Source: DATKZM01 sp035527975 (lineage in GTDB: Bacteria > Pseudomonadota > Alphaproteobacteria > JAPULJ01). From it: 64,000 nt of DNA. The stretch spans positions 1-64,000 of the forward strand of contig DATKZM010000121.1 of the NCBI GenBank assembly GCA_035527975.1. Reading direction: 5' to 3'. Positions 54,982-63,451 of the stretch are shown piece after piece. The number at the start of each line of letters is the position of its first letter. Position 1 is the stretch's first letter. Position numbers and translations under genes: made by a program. A model generated the notes under the pieces. The model was not told the origin of the DNA, did not search any database, and saw nothing but the letters and a program-made list of their open reading frames with translations.

Positions 54982-56340
54982 TTGGACGATCTGACCAAGC
55001 TCTACAAGATCATTGATGCGATCAACCGGAAGATCGGGCTGACCGTGGCCTGGCTGGCGCTGGGCATGGTGCTGGTGCAGTTCACCGTGGTTATCAGCCG
55101 CTACGTCTTCTCGGTGGGCTCGATCCCGGCGCAGGAGACGATCTGGTACATGCACGGCGCGCTCTTCATGGTCGGCGCGGGCTACACGCTGCTGCGCGAC
55201 GGCCATGTGCGGGTCGATGTCTTCTATCGCGCGAGCAGCGCCCGGCGAAAGGCGATGACCGACCTGCTCGGCGTGATTTTCTTCCTGCTGCCGGTTTGCG
55301 TGCTGATTATCTGGATGTCCTGGAGCTATGTGATCAATGCCTGGACGGTGCTGGAGGGCTCGACCGAGACCAACGGCATCCCCACGATCTTCGCGCTCAA
55401 GACAGTGGTGCCACTGGCGACGCTGCTGCTGGCGCTCCAGGGCGTGGCGATGGGGGCGCGTTGCCTGATCGTGCTCGGCGGCGGCGAGGTGCCGGCGGCC
55501 GAAAATCCCGATGAGAGCGCCGCGGTGCGGGCGACCCCGCGGTCGAGCCGCAACATGGTGATCAGCCTCGGCGTGTTTCTGATCGCCATCGAACTGCTCA
55601 CCTTCCTGATCGGCCTCGCGCATACCGGAATTTTGGTGGCGATCGTCCGGCCGCTGGCGCTCGCAGCGGTGCTCGCTCTGGCCTATCTCGGGGCAAACTG
55701 GGGGCGGGTTGCGGCCGTCGTCGGCCTTTTCATCGCGGCGGGACTCAGTGTCCATTACGGCGCCCTGGCCAGCGGCGATTCAGGGGCCATCCTGACCCTT
55801 CTCGCCTACGGCAACCTTGTGAGTGCACTGGTGCTCGCGGTCATGCCCTGGGCGGCGGATGGCACTCGCGCCTCCGAGCATTCGCCCGCCACCAGCCCGG
55901 GCTTTGCGGTCGTCTGGGGCGTCGTGCTGTACGTGATGGCAACCGAAGCGGTGTGGTTCGTCGACACGCTGCTGGGCACCATCGGCACGCTCAGCTTTGC
56001 CGATCTGCCCCGCTGGGCGGTTCCGGCCGTGATACGGATCGTGCTGGTTACGGCGCTCATTCTGCTGCCCTTCTACCGCGGCAGCGCGGTGGCCCGGGGC
56101 GCGCTGGTCGGCTATCTGGTCCTGTCGGTGCTGTGGGCCGCCGGCCAATTGCTGCTGGGCCGCACCGAGGACTTCATCACACTGGTCGGAACCCAAAGCG
56201 CGATCGGCGTTGTCGTGGTCGCGGCGCTGCACGCAGCGATGGCCTGGTTCGTGGCGACGTCCAGGGCGATCGGAACGTTCCAAACCGCCCAGCGCGGCGG
56301 CGAGGCCGAAATAGCGCCCACAGCCGAGGCAACCGGCTGA
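54982..56340 (+). CDS. TRAP small permease (DctQ) with long extension
   Basis: The first roughly 170 residues form a DctQ domain with four membrane segments (TVAWLALGMVLVQFTVVISR, WYMHGALFMVGAGYTLLRDG, LLPVCVLIIWMSWSYVI, LATLLLALQGVAMGA). The rest (about 190-440) adds seven or eight further hydrophobic segments not present in ordinary DctQ, which are about 160-200 residues long. Start is a TTG at 54982 with GGAGG seven bases upstream. The stop overlaps the next ATG (TGATG), so the two permeases are coupled. Function of the extra part is unknown. Confidence 0.8.
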   Translation: MDDLTKLYKIIDAINRKIGLTVAWLALGMVLVQFTVVISRYVFSVGSIPAQETIWYMHGALFMVGAGYTLLRDGHVRVDVFYRASSARRKAMTDLLGVIFFLLPVCVLIIWMSWSYVINAWTVLEGSTETNGIPTIFALKTVVPLATLLLALQGVAMGARCLIVLGGGEVPAAENPDESAAVRATPRSSRNMVISLGVFLIAIELLTFLIGLAHTGILVAIVRPLALAAVLALAYLGANWGRVAAVVGLFIAAGLSVHYGALASGDSGAILTLLAYGNLVSALVLAVMPWAADGTRASEHSPATSPGFAVVWGVVLYVMATEAVWFVDTLLGTIGTLSFADLPRWAVPAVIRIVLVTALILLPFYRGSAVARGALVGYLVLSVLWAAGQLLLGRTEDFITLVGTQSAIGVVVVAALHAAMAWFVATSRAIGTFQTAQRGGEAEIAPTAEATG

Positions 56341-58283
56341 TGGAAGGCTTCGTCTTTGAGATCCGGCACGCGGTCTGCATCGCCATGTTTCTGGCGGTTT
56401 GCGGCGGCTTGCTGACGGGCTTTCCGGTCGCCTTCACGCTGGCCGGCACGGCGCTCCTCTTCTCCATCGCCTCCGCGCTTTTCGGCTTGCTCGACTTCAG
56501 TCTGATCGGCGCCTATCCCCAGCGCATCTTCGCGGTGATGGTGAACGAGGTGCTGATCGCGGTTCCCTTGTTCGTCTTCATGGGCGTCGTGCTCGAACGC
56601 GCCAAGATCGCCGAGGAGCTGCTCGATAATATGGGCCGGCTTTTCGGCCCGATGCGCGGCGGTCTCACGGTCTCGGTCAGCGTGGTGGGCGCGCTGCTCG
56701 CGGCCTCTACCGGCATCGTCGGCGCGACCGTGATCACAATGGGGCTGCTGTCGCTGCCGACGATGCTGCGGCGCGGCTATGACCCGGCGCTGGCCTGCGG
56801 GTCGATCTGCGCCGCCGGCACGCTGGGCCAGATCATCCCGCCCTCGATCATCCTGGTCCTGCTGGGCGACCAGCTCGCCGTCGCCTACCAGAACGCCCAG
56901 TTCAAGATGGGCATCTTCTCGCCCGATACGGTCTCGGTGCCCGATCTCTTCGCGGGCGGCGTGTTCCCGGGCCTGGTGCTGGTCAGCCTCTACATCGTCT
57001 ATCAGATCGTGATCGGCTGGCTTTATCCCAAGACCTCGCCATCGATCCCCGACGACAGCGGCGGTGCACCGCGCCCGGAGACGGCAGGTTTCCTGCGCTA
57101 CGGCGTGATCTCGTTGATCGTGGCCTGCGTGGCGGCGGCGGCGTTTGACCTGCTGGCGGTCTGGCAGAACCTCGCCATCCTGCTGGGCGGCACGCTGCTC
57201 ATCTGGGGACTTGCCCTCAACCCCGCGCGCTGGTGGCCGGCCGCGACCGGCGTCGTTTTTCTGGCCGCGGGCACGCTCTTCGTCAACGACATCCTGGGCG
57301 CGCTGTTCCCCGGCAAGACGCTGTCGCTGACCTCGCCGCAGGTCTTTATGACCTCGCTGATTGCGCTCGGAGGCGTGCTTTACGGCATCCTCTCCAATCC
57401 GCTGAGGGATCCGTTCTGGCACCGCATGATGCATGCGCTGTTCGCGCCGATCATGCTGATCATTGCCGTGCTCGGCTCGATCCTGGGCGGCCTTGCCTCC
57501 CCCACCGAGGCCGCGGCGGTGGGCTGCCTGGGCGCGATCTGGATGGCCGGATACCGGCTCGACGAGGAAAACGGCCGCTGGATCCTGCGCGCCGGGCTGG
57601 CCTTCATCCTGCTCCTGTTTATCACCTCGTTCTTCGACCTCCGGGTCGGCCGCACCAACGTGGCGGGATACGAGGTGGCCGTGTCGGTGGTGGCGCTGGC
57701 GCTCTTCGTGGTGGTGATCTACGGCACGCTTGTGGCGCTGGCGCGGGTCTTCAAGGTGCGGATCATCCACTCGGTCGTGCGATCGACCATGGAGATATCC
57801 GTCCTCGTCTTTGTCATTCTGATCGGCGCCTCGCTGTTCTCGCTCGCCTTCCGGGGGCTCGGCGGCGAGGCCATGATCGAGCACGTCCTGACAACACTGC
57901 CCGGCGGCGCCGTGGGGGCGCTGATCGTGGTGATGGCGGTGATGTTCGTGATGGGGTTCTTCCTCGATTTCCTGGAGATCATGTTCATCGTCGTGCCGAT
58001 CGTGGCCCCGGTGCTGCTGCAGATGAAAATGCCCGACGGCCAGCTCATGGACCCGATCTGGCTCGGCCTGATGATCGCGGTCAACCTGCAGACCTCGTTC
58101 CTCACCCCGCCCTTCGGTTTCGCGCTTTTTTATCTGCGCGGCGTGGCGCCGGACAGCGTGACGACGTTGCAGATCTACAAGGGTATTATCCCCTTCGTGA
58201 TTATGCAGCTCTGCATCCTGGTCGTACTGTGGTTCTCGCCCGGCATCGTCACCTGGTTCCCGCATACACTGTACGGGCGGTAG
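56340..58283 (+). CDS. TRAP large permease (DctM), enlarged
   Basis: The 647-residue product has the DctM core: GGLLTGFPVAFTLAGTALLF, IAVPLFVFMGVVLERAKIA, ASTGIVGATVITMGLLSLP and IIPPSIILVLLGDQLAVAY in the first half, SPTEAAAVGCLGAIWMAG and later EIMFIVVPIVAPVLL and LTPPFGFALFYLRG in the second. The usual length is about 430, so roughly 200 extra residues of membrane helices are inserted, mainly about 240-350 and 420-480. ATG 56340 is the true start; an upstream reading frame is a shadow of dctQ. Its partner is also enlarged. Confidence 0.9.
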   Translation: MEGFVFEIRHAVCIAMFLAVCGGLLTGFPVAFTLAGTALLFSIASALFGLLDFSLIGAYPQRIFAVMVNEVLIAVPLFVFMGVVLERAKIAEELLDNMGRLFGPMRGGLTVSVSVVGALLAASTGIVGATVITMGLLSLPTMLRRGYDPALACGSICAAGTLGQIIPPSIILVLLGDQLAVAYQNAQFKMGIFSPDTVSVPDLFAGGVFPGLVLVSLYIVYQIVIGWLYPKTSPSIPDDSGGAPRPETAGFLRYGVISLIVACVAAAAFDLLAVWQNLAILLGGTLLIWGLALNPARWWPAATGVVFLAAGTLFVNDILGALFPGKTLSLTSPQVFMTSLIALGGVLYGILSNPLRDPFWHRMMHALFAPIMLIIAVLGSILGGLASPTEAAAVGCLGAIWMAGYRLDEENGRWILRAGLAFILLLFITSFFDLRVGRTNVAGYEVAVSVVALALFVVVIYGTLVALARVFKVRIIHSVVRSTMEISVLVFVILIGASLFSLAFRGLGGEAMIEHVLTTLPGGAVGALIVVMAVMFVMGFFLDFLEIMFIVVPIVAPVLLQMKMPDGQLMDPIWLGLMIAVNLQTSFLTPPFGFALFYLRGVAPDSVTTLQIYKGIIPFVIMQLCILVVLWFSPGIVTWFPHTLYGR

Positions 58284-58295
58284 GCAAGGCTTCGT

Positions 58296-58319
58296 GCGTA
58301 CGTGTACGCATACGTACGC
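58296..58319 (+). terminator. Weak inverted repeat after the TRAP genes
   Basis: GCGTACG (58296-58302) pairs with CGTACGC (58313-58319) across a 10-base loop, 12 bases past the dctM stop. There is no T run. A terminator role is uncertain. Confidence 0.35.
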
Positions 58320-58494
58320 CACAGCAGCGCCACCTCACCTCGGCCAGAGAGCCCGAATCCATCGTGCAGCGTGAGCGAGCATTATCGTCGATTTGGTAGC
58401 CAGCGTAATCCAGGAGGAATGCTAGGCAGGCGCACCACTAGTCAAGCAATGGTTCTCCGCTCCACTATGCAGCACAATCTATGGGGGATTAACT

Positions 58495-58743
58495 ATGAAA
58501 AAATAGGCCGCATTGATGGTAGTTTCAGCGCTTGTCGCTTGCACGAACACCGAGGAGATACGGCGGCCCGACGGCGTTACCGAGTACTTGATCGCCTGCG
58601 GAGCCGCCACCGGCTGGAATATCTGCTACCGACGTGCCAACGAGTTATGCCCCACGGGCTACCAGACATTGATGGAACGCGCTGGGTTCAATCGTAAGGA
58701 AATGCGCATCAGCTGTCCCGCAGCCGGACGCCGCAAAGAATGA
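58495..58743 (+). pseudogene. Small lipoprotein gene with an amber codon in its signal peptide
   Basis: A GGGGG ribosome site 7 bases upstream leads to ATG 58495, then AAA AAA TAG and on into GCC GCA TTG ATG GTA. With codon 4 read through, the product would start MKK-x-AALMVVSALVAC, a classic lipoprotein signal with LVAC as lipobox and Cys16 lipidated. Codon 4 TAG differs from the leucine codon TTG by one base. A restart at TTG 58513 or ATG 58516 would lose the two lysines. The mature part (PDGVTEYLIACGAATGW, CPTGYQTLMERAGFNRKE) has four more cysteines and belongs to a small family I have seen as hypothetical proteins. Confidence 0.7.
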
Positions 58744-58806
58744 CACCGGTAATGGTCGCCGCGAAGGATCCTGCCCCCAAAGTTGTTAAGTTGCTCCATC
58801 GTATGG

Positions 58807-58871
58807 ATCCCGGATCGTAAGCATCGCATTCCGAAAGCCTCCGGCCTTCGGGCTCCGCTAACGTCCGGGAT
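58807..58871. repeat. Intergenic inverted repeat between lipoprotein gene and parC
   Basis: ATCCCGGA (58807-58814) pairs with TCCGGGAT (58864-58871); an inner AGCC-GGCT hairpin lies between. It is a kind of repeat common in proteobacterial intergenic DNA and could end parC transcription. Confidence 0.55.
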
Positions 58872-58898
58872 GACAATGGAGGGAGGCCGAAGGCCCCC

Positions 58899-61130
58899 TC
58901 ACCCGTCGAAGCGGTTGTTCCTGGGTGAGCCCTGGGGCGGCAGGCGGCCGGCCTGGGCGCGGCTGCCGAGCCAGTTCTTGAGCTCGGCCTTGGTAAGTGT
59001 ACGCGTACGGCTGCCGGCGTGCCAGGCCAGACCCTCGGCCAGGGTAAAGACCTTCACGTCCGACAGCCCGCCGTCCTTGTAGCGCTGCAGCCGGTTGCCG
59101 CGGCCGCGGGTCATTTCCGGCACCTGGTCGAGCGGGAAGATCAGCAGCTTGCGGTTCTCGCCGATCACCGCGACATGGGTTCCCTCCACCACCGTACAGG
59201 CCTGGGCCTCGGCGTCGCCGGCAAGATTGAGGATCTGCTTGCCGTTGCGGGTCTGGGCGACGACTTCGTCCTCGGGCACGACCAAGCCGCGGCCGTCCGA
59301 CGATGCCACGATCAGCTTGCGGCCGGGCCGGTGAACCATGAGGGCGACGATCTCCTCGGCGTTGCCGATATTGACCATGAGGCGGAGCGGCTCGCCGTGG
59401 CCGCGTCCGCCGGGCAGCTTGTCGGCCGGCAAGGTGTAGAAGCGGCCGTTCGAGGCGAAGGCGATCAGCCGGTCGCTGGTCTGGGCGTGGAAGCGGAATT
59501 TCTCGGTATCGCCGTCCTTGTATTTGACCTCCGCATCGGGCTCCAGGTGGCCGGTGCGCGCGCGGATCCAACCCTTGGCCGAACAGAGCACCGTGACCGG
59601 CTCCACGTCCATGACGGTCTCGATGGGAATGATTTCCGCAGACGGCGCATCGCCCATCGTCGTGCGGCGGCGGCCGAGCGCATCGTCGCCGCCGAAGCGC
59701 TTGCCGGTCTCGCGGATCTGATCGCTGATCACGGTCCAGCGCCGTTTGTCGTCCTTCAGGAGGAGCTTCAGGTCCTTTTCCTCGGCCTCCAGCGTCGCCA
59801 GCTCCTCGCGGATCTCGATCTCCTCGAGCTTGCGCAGGGCCCGCAGGCGCATGTTGAGGATCGCTTCCGCCTGAACGTCGGAGAGCTTCCACTTCTTCAT
59901 CATCAACTTTTTGGGCTCATCCTCCTCGCGGATGATGCGGATCACCTCGTCGAGGTTGAGATAGGCGATGATGTAGCCGCGCAGAATCTCAAGCCGGTGG
60001 GCGATTTTATCCAGACGATGTTCGGTGCGGCGCACCAGCACCGTGTGGCGGTGGTCGAGGAACGACTGCAGAACCTCGCGCAGGTTCATCACCCGCGGCG
60101 TGCCGGTGGCGTCGAGCACGTTCATGTTGAGCGAGAGGCGGGTCTCAAGCTCGGTGCGCCGGAACAGCCCCTCCATCACCGCCTCGGCGTCGAGGGTGCG
60201 GTTCTTGGGCACCAGGACGAAGCGCACATCCTCGGCCGATTCGTCGCGAATGTCGGCAAGCTGGGGCAATTTTCGCTCATGCATCAGATCGGCCATCTTC
60301 TCGATGAGCCGCGCCTTCTGCACCTGATAGGGCATCTCGGTGACGATGATCTGATAGCCGCCGCCCTTGATCTTCTCCTTCTGCCAGCGCGCGCGCAGGC
60401 GGAAGCTGCCGCGGCCGGTGGCATAAGCCTCGACGATCGCCTCCGGGGGCTCGACCAGAACGCCGCCGGTCGGCAGGTCGGGGCCGGGAATGAACTCGAC
60501 CAGCTTGTCGAAGGTGGCGCGCGGGAACTTGATCAGGTGCAGCAGCGCCTTGCAGATTTCGCCGACATTGTGCGGCGGGATCGAGGTTGCCATGCCGACC
60601 GCGATGCCCGCCGCACCGTTGGCGAGCAGATTGGGGAAATTGGCCGGCAACACTGTCGGCTCCTCGCCCTCGTCATCGTAAGTCGGGCGGAAATCAACGG
60701 CGTTCTCGTCGATGCCGTCAAGGAGCGCCTGGGCAACCTCGGTCAGCCGCGCCTCGGTGTAGCGCATGGCGGCCGCGTTATCGCCGTCAACACTGCCGAA
60801 ATTGCCCTGTCCGTCGATCAGCGGATAGCGCACCGCGAAGTCCTGGGCCAAGCGCACCAGCGCGTCATAGACGGCGGTGTCGCCATGGGGGTGGAACTTG
60901 CCGATCACGTCGCCGACGACGCGCGCCGATTTCTTGAAGCCCTGATCGGGATCGAGGCGCAGCTGGCGCATCGCAAAGAGAAGCCGCCGGTGGACCGGCT
61001 TCAGCCCGTCGCGCACATCGGGCAGCGAGCGCGCCGTGATCGTGGAGAGCGCGTAGGCGAGGTAGCGCTCGCCCAGCGCATCGGCCAAGGGCTTGTCGAC
61101 GACCTCGGCGGCGAAAGGCTGATCGGTCAT
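58899..61130 (-). CDS. parC: DNA topoisomerase IV subunit A
   Basis: ParC breaks and rejoins DNA for chromosome decatenation with ParE. The 743-residue product has SLPDVRDGLKPVHRR near residue 35, the quinolone-region HPHGDTAVYDALVR (Thr85 at the usual Ser position), the catalytic Tyr124 in AAMRYTEARLT, and the C-terminal beta-pinwheel repeats (WIRARTGHL, VASSDGRGLVV). The GyrA box QRRGGKG is absent, which separates it from gyrA. SD GAGGAA precedes ATG 61130. Ser to Thr at 85 is likely normal variation and does not show drug resistance. Confidence 0.96.
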   Translation of the reverse strand: MTDQPFAAEVVDKPLADALGERYLAYALSTITARSLPDVRDGLKPVHRRLLFAMRQLRLDPDQGFKKSARVVGDVIGKFHPHGDTAVYDALVRLAQDFAVRYPLIDGQGNFGSVDGDNAAAMRYTEARLTEVAQALLDGIDENAVDFRPTYDDEGEEPTVLPANFPNLLANGAAGIAVGMATSIPPHNVGEICKALLHLIKFPRATFDKLVEFIPGPDLPTGGVLVEPPEAIVEAYATGRGSFRLRARWQKEKIKGGGYQIIVTEMPYQVQKARLIEKMADLMHERKLPQLADIRDESAEDVRFVLVPKNRTLDAEAVMEGLFRRTELETRLSLNMNVLDATGTPRVMNLREVLQSFLDHRHTVLVRRTEHRLDKIAHRLEILRGYIIAYLNLDEVIRIIREEDEPKKLMMKKWKLSDVQAEAILNMRLRALRKLEEIEIREELATLEAEEKDLKLLLKDDKRRWTVISDQIRETGKRFGGDDALGRRRTTMGDAPSAEIIPIETVMDVEPVTVLCSAKGWIRARTGHLEPDAEVKYKDGDTEKFRFHAQTSDRLIAFASNGRFYTLPADKLPGGRGHGEPLRLMVNIGNAEEIVALMVHRPGRKLIVASSDGRGLVVPEDEVVAQTRNGKQILNLAGDAEAQACTVVEGTHVAVIGENRKLLIFPLDQVPEMTRGRGNRLQRYKDGGLSDVKVFTLAEGLAWHAGSRTRTLTKAELKNWLGSRAQAGRLPPQGSPRNNRFDG

Positions 61131-61447
61131 GCGGAATTCCTCGAAGAACCACTAGATATAGTATTGACGTCTGGCTGCGGGGGCAACATCAAGGTGATGA
61201 GAATGGGTTCGATTTATCCGGCATGGCGCCGAAATGCGGCAGGGCTGCGATCTTGGATCGCGCCGCGCTCCGCCCGAACGCCGTTTGCGTGCGCCAAGGG
61301 AAAGCAGCCGACAGGCCAAATTGCAAGCAATCTTGTTACAACTGGCTCGAAAGACTGTTCCGGCTATGACAAGATGGCTGATGCGGCACGCGAGCGGCCC
61401 ACCGGTCGCTCTGGGCATAGGCCGATCCCCACCGGGAGGAATTGATC
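61131..61447. other. Divergent intergenic region
   Basis: 317 bases between parC (minus) and the cupin gene (plus). On the minus strand AATACTATATC around 61153-61163 is a possible -10 region for parC. For the cupin gene GGAGGA lies 7 bases before the ATG. No coding frame or RNA is recognised in the rest. Confidence 0.45.
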
Positions 61448-62422
61448 ATGGATGGCGGACATATCCCCGACGAGCTTCGTAACGCGCCCAACCTTGAGAC
61501 GCTGGTCGCGCGCGCCGAGGCGCTCAACCTCCAGCCCGGCTGGACACCGCGCGTCTCCGGCGGGCTGTGGCGCGAACCCCGGACACCCTACCAGCCCGCG
61601 CACTGGAAATACAGCGATGCCAAGGCGGCCATGGACGGTGCGCTGCGGCTCATCGACACCAAGCTCGCCGAGCGGCGTAACTTCGCCATGACCAACCCGG
61701 CGCAGAACGACAGCATGGCAACGCTCAACACTCTGGTATGTGCGTATCAGGCCATCCTTCCCGGCGAAAATGCGCGCTCGCACCGCCATTCTCCCGACGC
61801 CTTTCGGATCATCCTTGACTCGCACGGCGCCTGGTCCTGCGTCGATGGCGAGAAGCACCCGATGGAAACCGGCGACATCGTGCTGACCCCGGGCATGTGC
61901 TGGCACGGCCACGGGCACGACGGTGAGCGCGACGCCTACTGGATCGACGGGCTCAACGTGCCGATGGTGCACCGCCTGGAGCCGATGTTCTTCGACGAAC
62001 ACCCCGACGGCATGGAGCCGATCAAGCGCACCGTGGAAACCTCGCCCTTCCGCATCACCGGCGCCTGGCAGAACGAAGCGCTGGACAGCGCATCGGAGGA
62101 CCCGGACGGCTTCTTCGGGCGGCGCATCGTGCTCGACACCAGCTCGATGCCGGCCATGGGCATTCACGTGTATCGCTGGGCCAAGGGCGTTGCCAGCCGT
62201 CCCTATCGCTGCACGGCCAATCAGGCCTTCGTGGTCACCGGGGGCAGTGGCACCAGCACGATCGGCGAGGAGACCTTCGCCTGGAACTTTGGCGATACCT
62301 TCATTGCGCCATGCTGGAGCCGGATCGAACATCACGCCGGCGAGGAAGCGACCGTGGTCGCGATGACCGACGAGCCGGTGATGCGGTTCTGCAAGTTCTG
62401 GCATTTCGAGCCGCGCCCCTGA
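61448..62422 (+). CDS. Bicupin, gentisate 1,2-dioxygenase-like
   Basis: The 324-residue product has two cupin domains. The first has the metal-ligand pattern ARSHRHSPDAFRI and GDIVLTPGMCWHGHGH; the second has YRWAKGVASRPYRC and FVVTGGSGTSTIGE. This arrangement is that of gentisate or 1-hydroxy-2-naphthoate dioxygenases, which open aromatic rings with Fe(II). The first domain keeps three His ligands. No other aromatic-catabolism genes are adjacent, so the substrate is not assigned. GGAGGA is at the ideal distance from ATG 61448. Confidence 0.85.
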   Translation: MDGGHIPDELRNAPNLETLVARAEALNLQPGWTPRVSGGLWREPRTPYQPAHWKYSDAKAAMDGALRLIDTKLAERRNFAMTNPAQNDSMATLNTLVCAYQAILPGENARSHRHSPDAFRIILDSHGAWSCVDGEKHPMETGDIVLTPGMCWHGHGHDGERDAYWIDGLNVPMVHRLEPMFFDEHPDGMEPIKRTVETSPFRITGAWQNEALDSASEDPDGFFGRRIVLDTSSMPAMGIHVYRWAKGVASRPYRCTANQAFVVTGGSGTSTIGEETFAWNFGDTFIAPCWSRIEHHAGEEATVVAMTDEPVMRFCKFWHFEPRP

Positions 62423-62517
62423 CCTTCAGGCACGCCGTTTCGGTGCAAAGGAAAGGTGACGAGGGGCGCGCGACGCGTTATGCAACCCGTCCCTGTCACC
62501 CATGAAGACGAGGCGGA

Positions 62518-62796
62518 ATGATGCAGGTGCGGTCCCTGAGCGGTAAGCGGATTACCGAAGGCACGATCACGGTGACGCTGATCGATGGCGACAACCACGC
62601 CATCCTCACTAACGCCGACAATGAAGCGCTCGCGGCGCCGAAGGACGAGGTCAACCGGGTGATCGAAAGCATCCGCACCCGCACCGCCAAATACGAGTTC
62701 AAGTCCGAGGGCGAAGGCGCCGAGCTCGAAAGCCAGTTGCTGGCCTTGTGGAACCGCATCCATCAGGCAACCGGGCACGCAAGCCCGATGGCGTGA
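62518..62796 (+). CDS. Hypothetical small protein (92 aa)
   Basis: Unrecognised. The sequence alternates beta-like (QVRSLSGKRITEGTITVTLIDGD) and helical (DEVNRVIESIRTRTAKYEF) stretches and ends with a helix ESQLLALWNRIHQATGH. No signal, membrane segment or cysteine motif. It starts ATGATG after GAGGCGGA. It lies between the cupin and GNAT genes in the same direction, so may be in one transcript. Confidence 0.6.
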   Translation: MMQVRSLSGKRITEGTITVTLIDGDNHAILTNADNEALAAPKDEVNRVIESIRTRTAKYEFKSEGEGAELESQLLALWNRIHQATGHASPMA

Positions 62797-62812
62797 GGCC
62801 GGCCGCCGCCGC

Positions 62813-63409
62813 ATGCCCGACAATAGCATCGCCGCGAATATCACCACCGCGCCGCTGACACGCGAGCGCTGGTCCGACTTCGAGACGCTGATGGGTCCCA
62901 AGGGCGGGACCGGCGGCTGCTGGTGCATGCTGTGGCGGCAGACCAAAGCCGAGCACGACGCCAATGCCGGCGAGGCCAACCGCGCGGCGATGCGGGCCAT
63001 CGTCGAGCATGACGAAGCGCCAGGACTGCTCGCCTACGACGGCGGCACACCCGTCGGCTGGATCTCGGTCGCGCCGCGGGCAAGCTTTCCGCGGCTCGAG
63101 ACCTCGCGGGTGCTCAAGCCCGTCGACGACCAGGAGGTCTGGTCGGTCTCCTGCTTCCTGATCGAAAAATCGCATCGCCGGCAGGGTGTGGCAACGCGGC
63201 TGTTGGAGGCCGCCTGCAATTTCGTCGCCGGTCACGGCGGGCGCATCCTCGAAGGCTATCCCATCGTCGCCGGCCGCCCGGACTATCCCGACGTTTACGC
63301 CTGGATCGGCTTTGACAGCGTGTTCAGGCGTGCCGGCTTCGAGGAGGTTGCGCGCACCTCGACCAAGCGCCGGATCATGCGCAAGGTGCTGGCTGAGGAC
63401 GGCGGCTGA
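62813..63409 (+). CDS. GNAT-family N-acetyltransferase
   Basis: The 198-residue product has the GNAT core: GWISVAPRASFPRL, VSCFLIEKSHRRQGVATRLLEAA (motif A with the R-R-Q-G-V-A pyrophosphate loop) and a late VFRRAGFEEVAR. The N-terminal stretch GGTGGCWCMLWRQ has two Cys and two Trp and is a feature of a subgroup of GNATs with unknown substrate. It starts 17 bases after the small gene. Confidence 0.88.
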   Translation: MPDNSIAANITTAPLTRERWSDFETLMGPKGGTGGCWCMLWRQTKAEHDANAGEANRAAMRAIVEHDEAPGLLAYDGGTPVGWISVAPRASFPRLETSRVLKPVDDQEVWSVSCFLIEKSHRRQGVATRLLEAACNFVAGHGGRILEGYPIVAGRPDYPDVYAWIGFDSVFRRAGFEEVARTSTKRRIMRKVLAEDGG

Positions 63410-63451
63410 CGCCATAGTGGCCGGTGTGCTTCATCCAGGAGGAGCGGTCAC

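Noticed and set aside
56112..58322. 736-residue minus-strand frame opposite the DctM gene
   Set aside because: Low-complexity His/Arg/Asp-rich sequence typical of an antisense reading of membrane-protein codons.
60870..60892. Quinolone-resistance substitution in ParC (Thr85)
   Set aside because: Thr at the Ser position occurs naturally in many lineages; sequence alone does not show a resistance mutation.
59080..61130. parC might be gyrA
   Set aside because: Length near 743, no GyrA box in the C-terminal repeats, and topoisomerase IV-type pinwheel.
59019..61445. 808-residue plus-strand frame opposite parC
   Set aside because: Antisense shadow of parC; no signal, motif or ribosome site.
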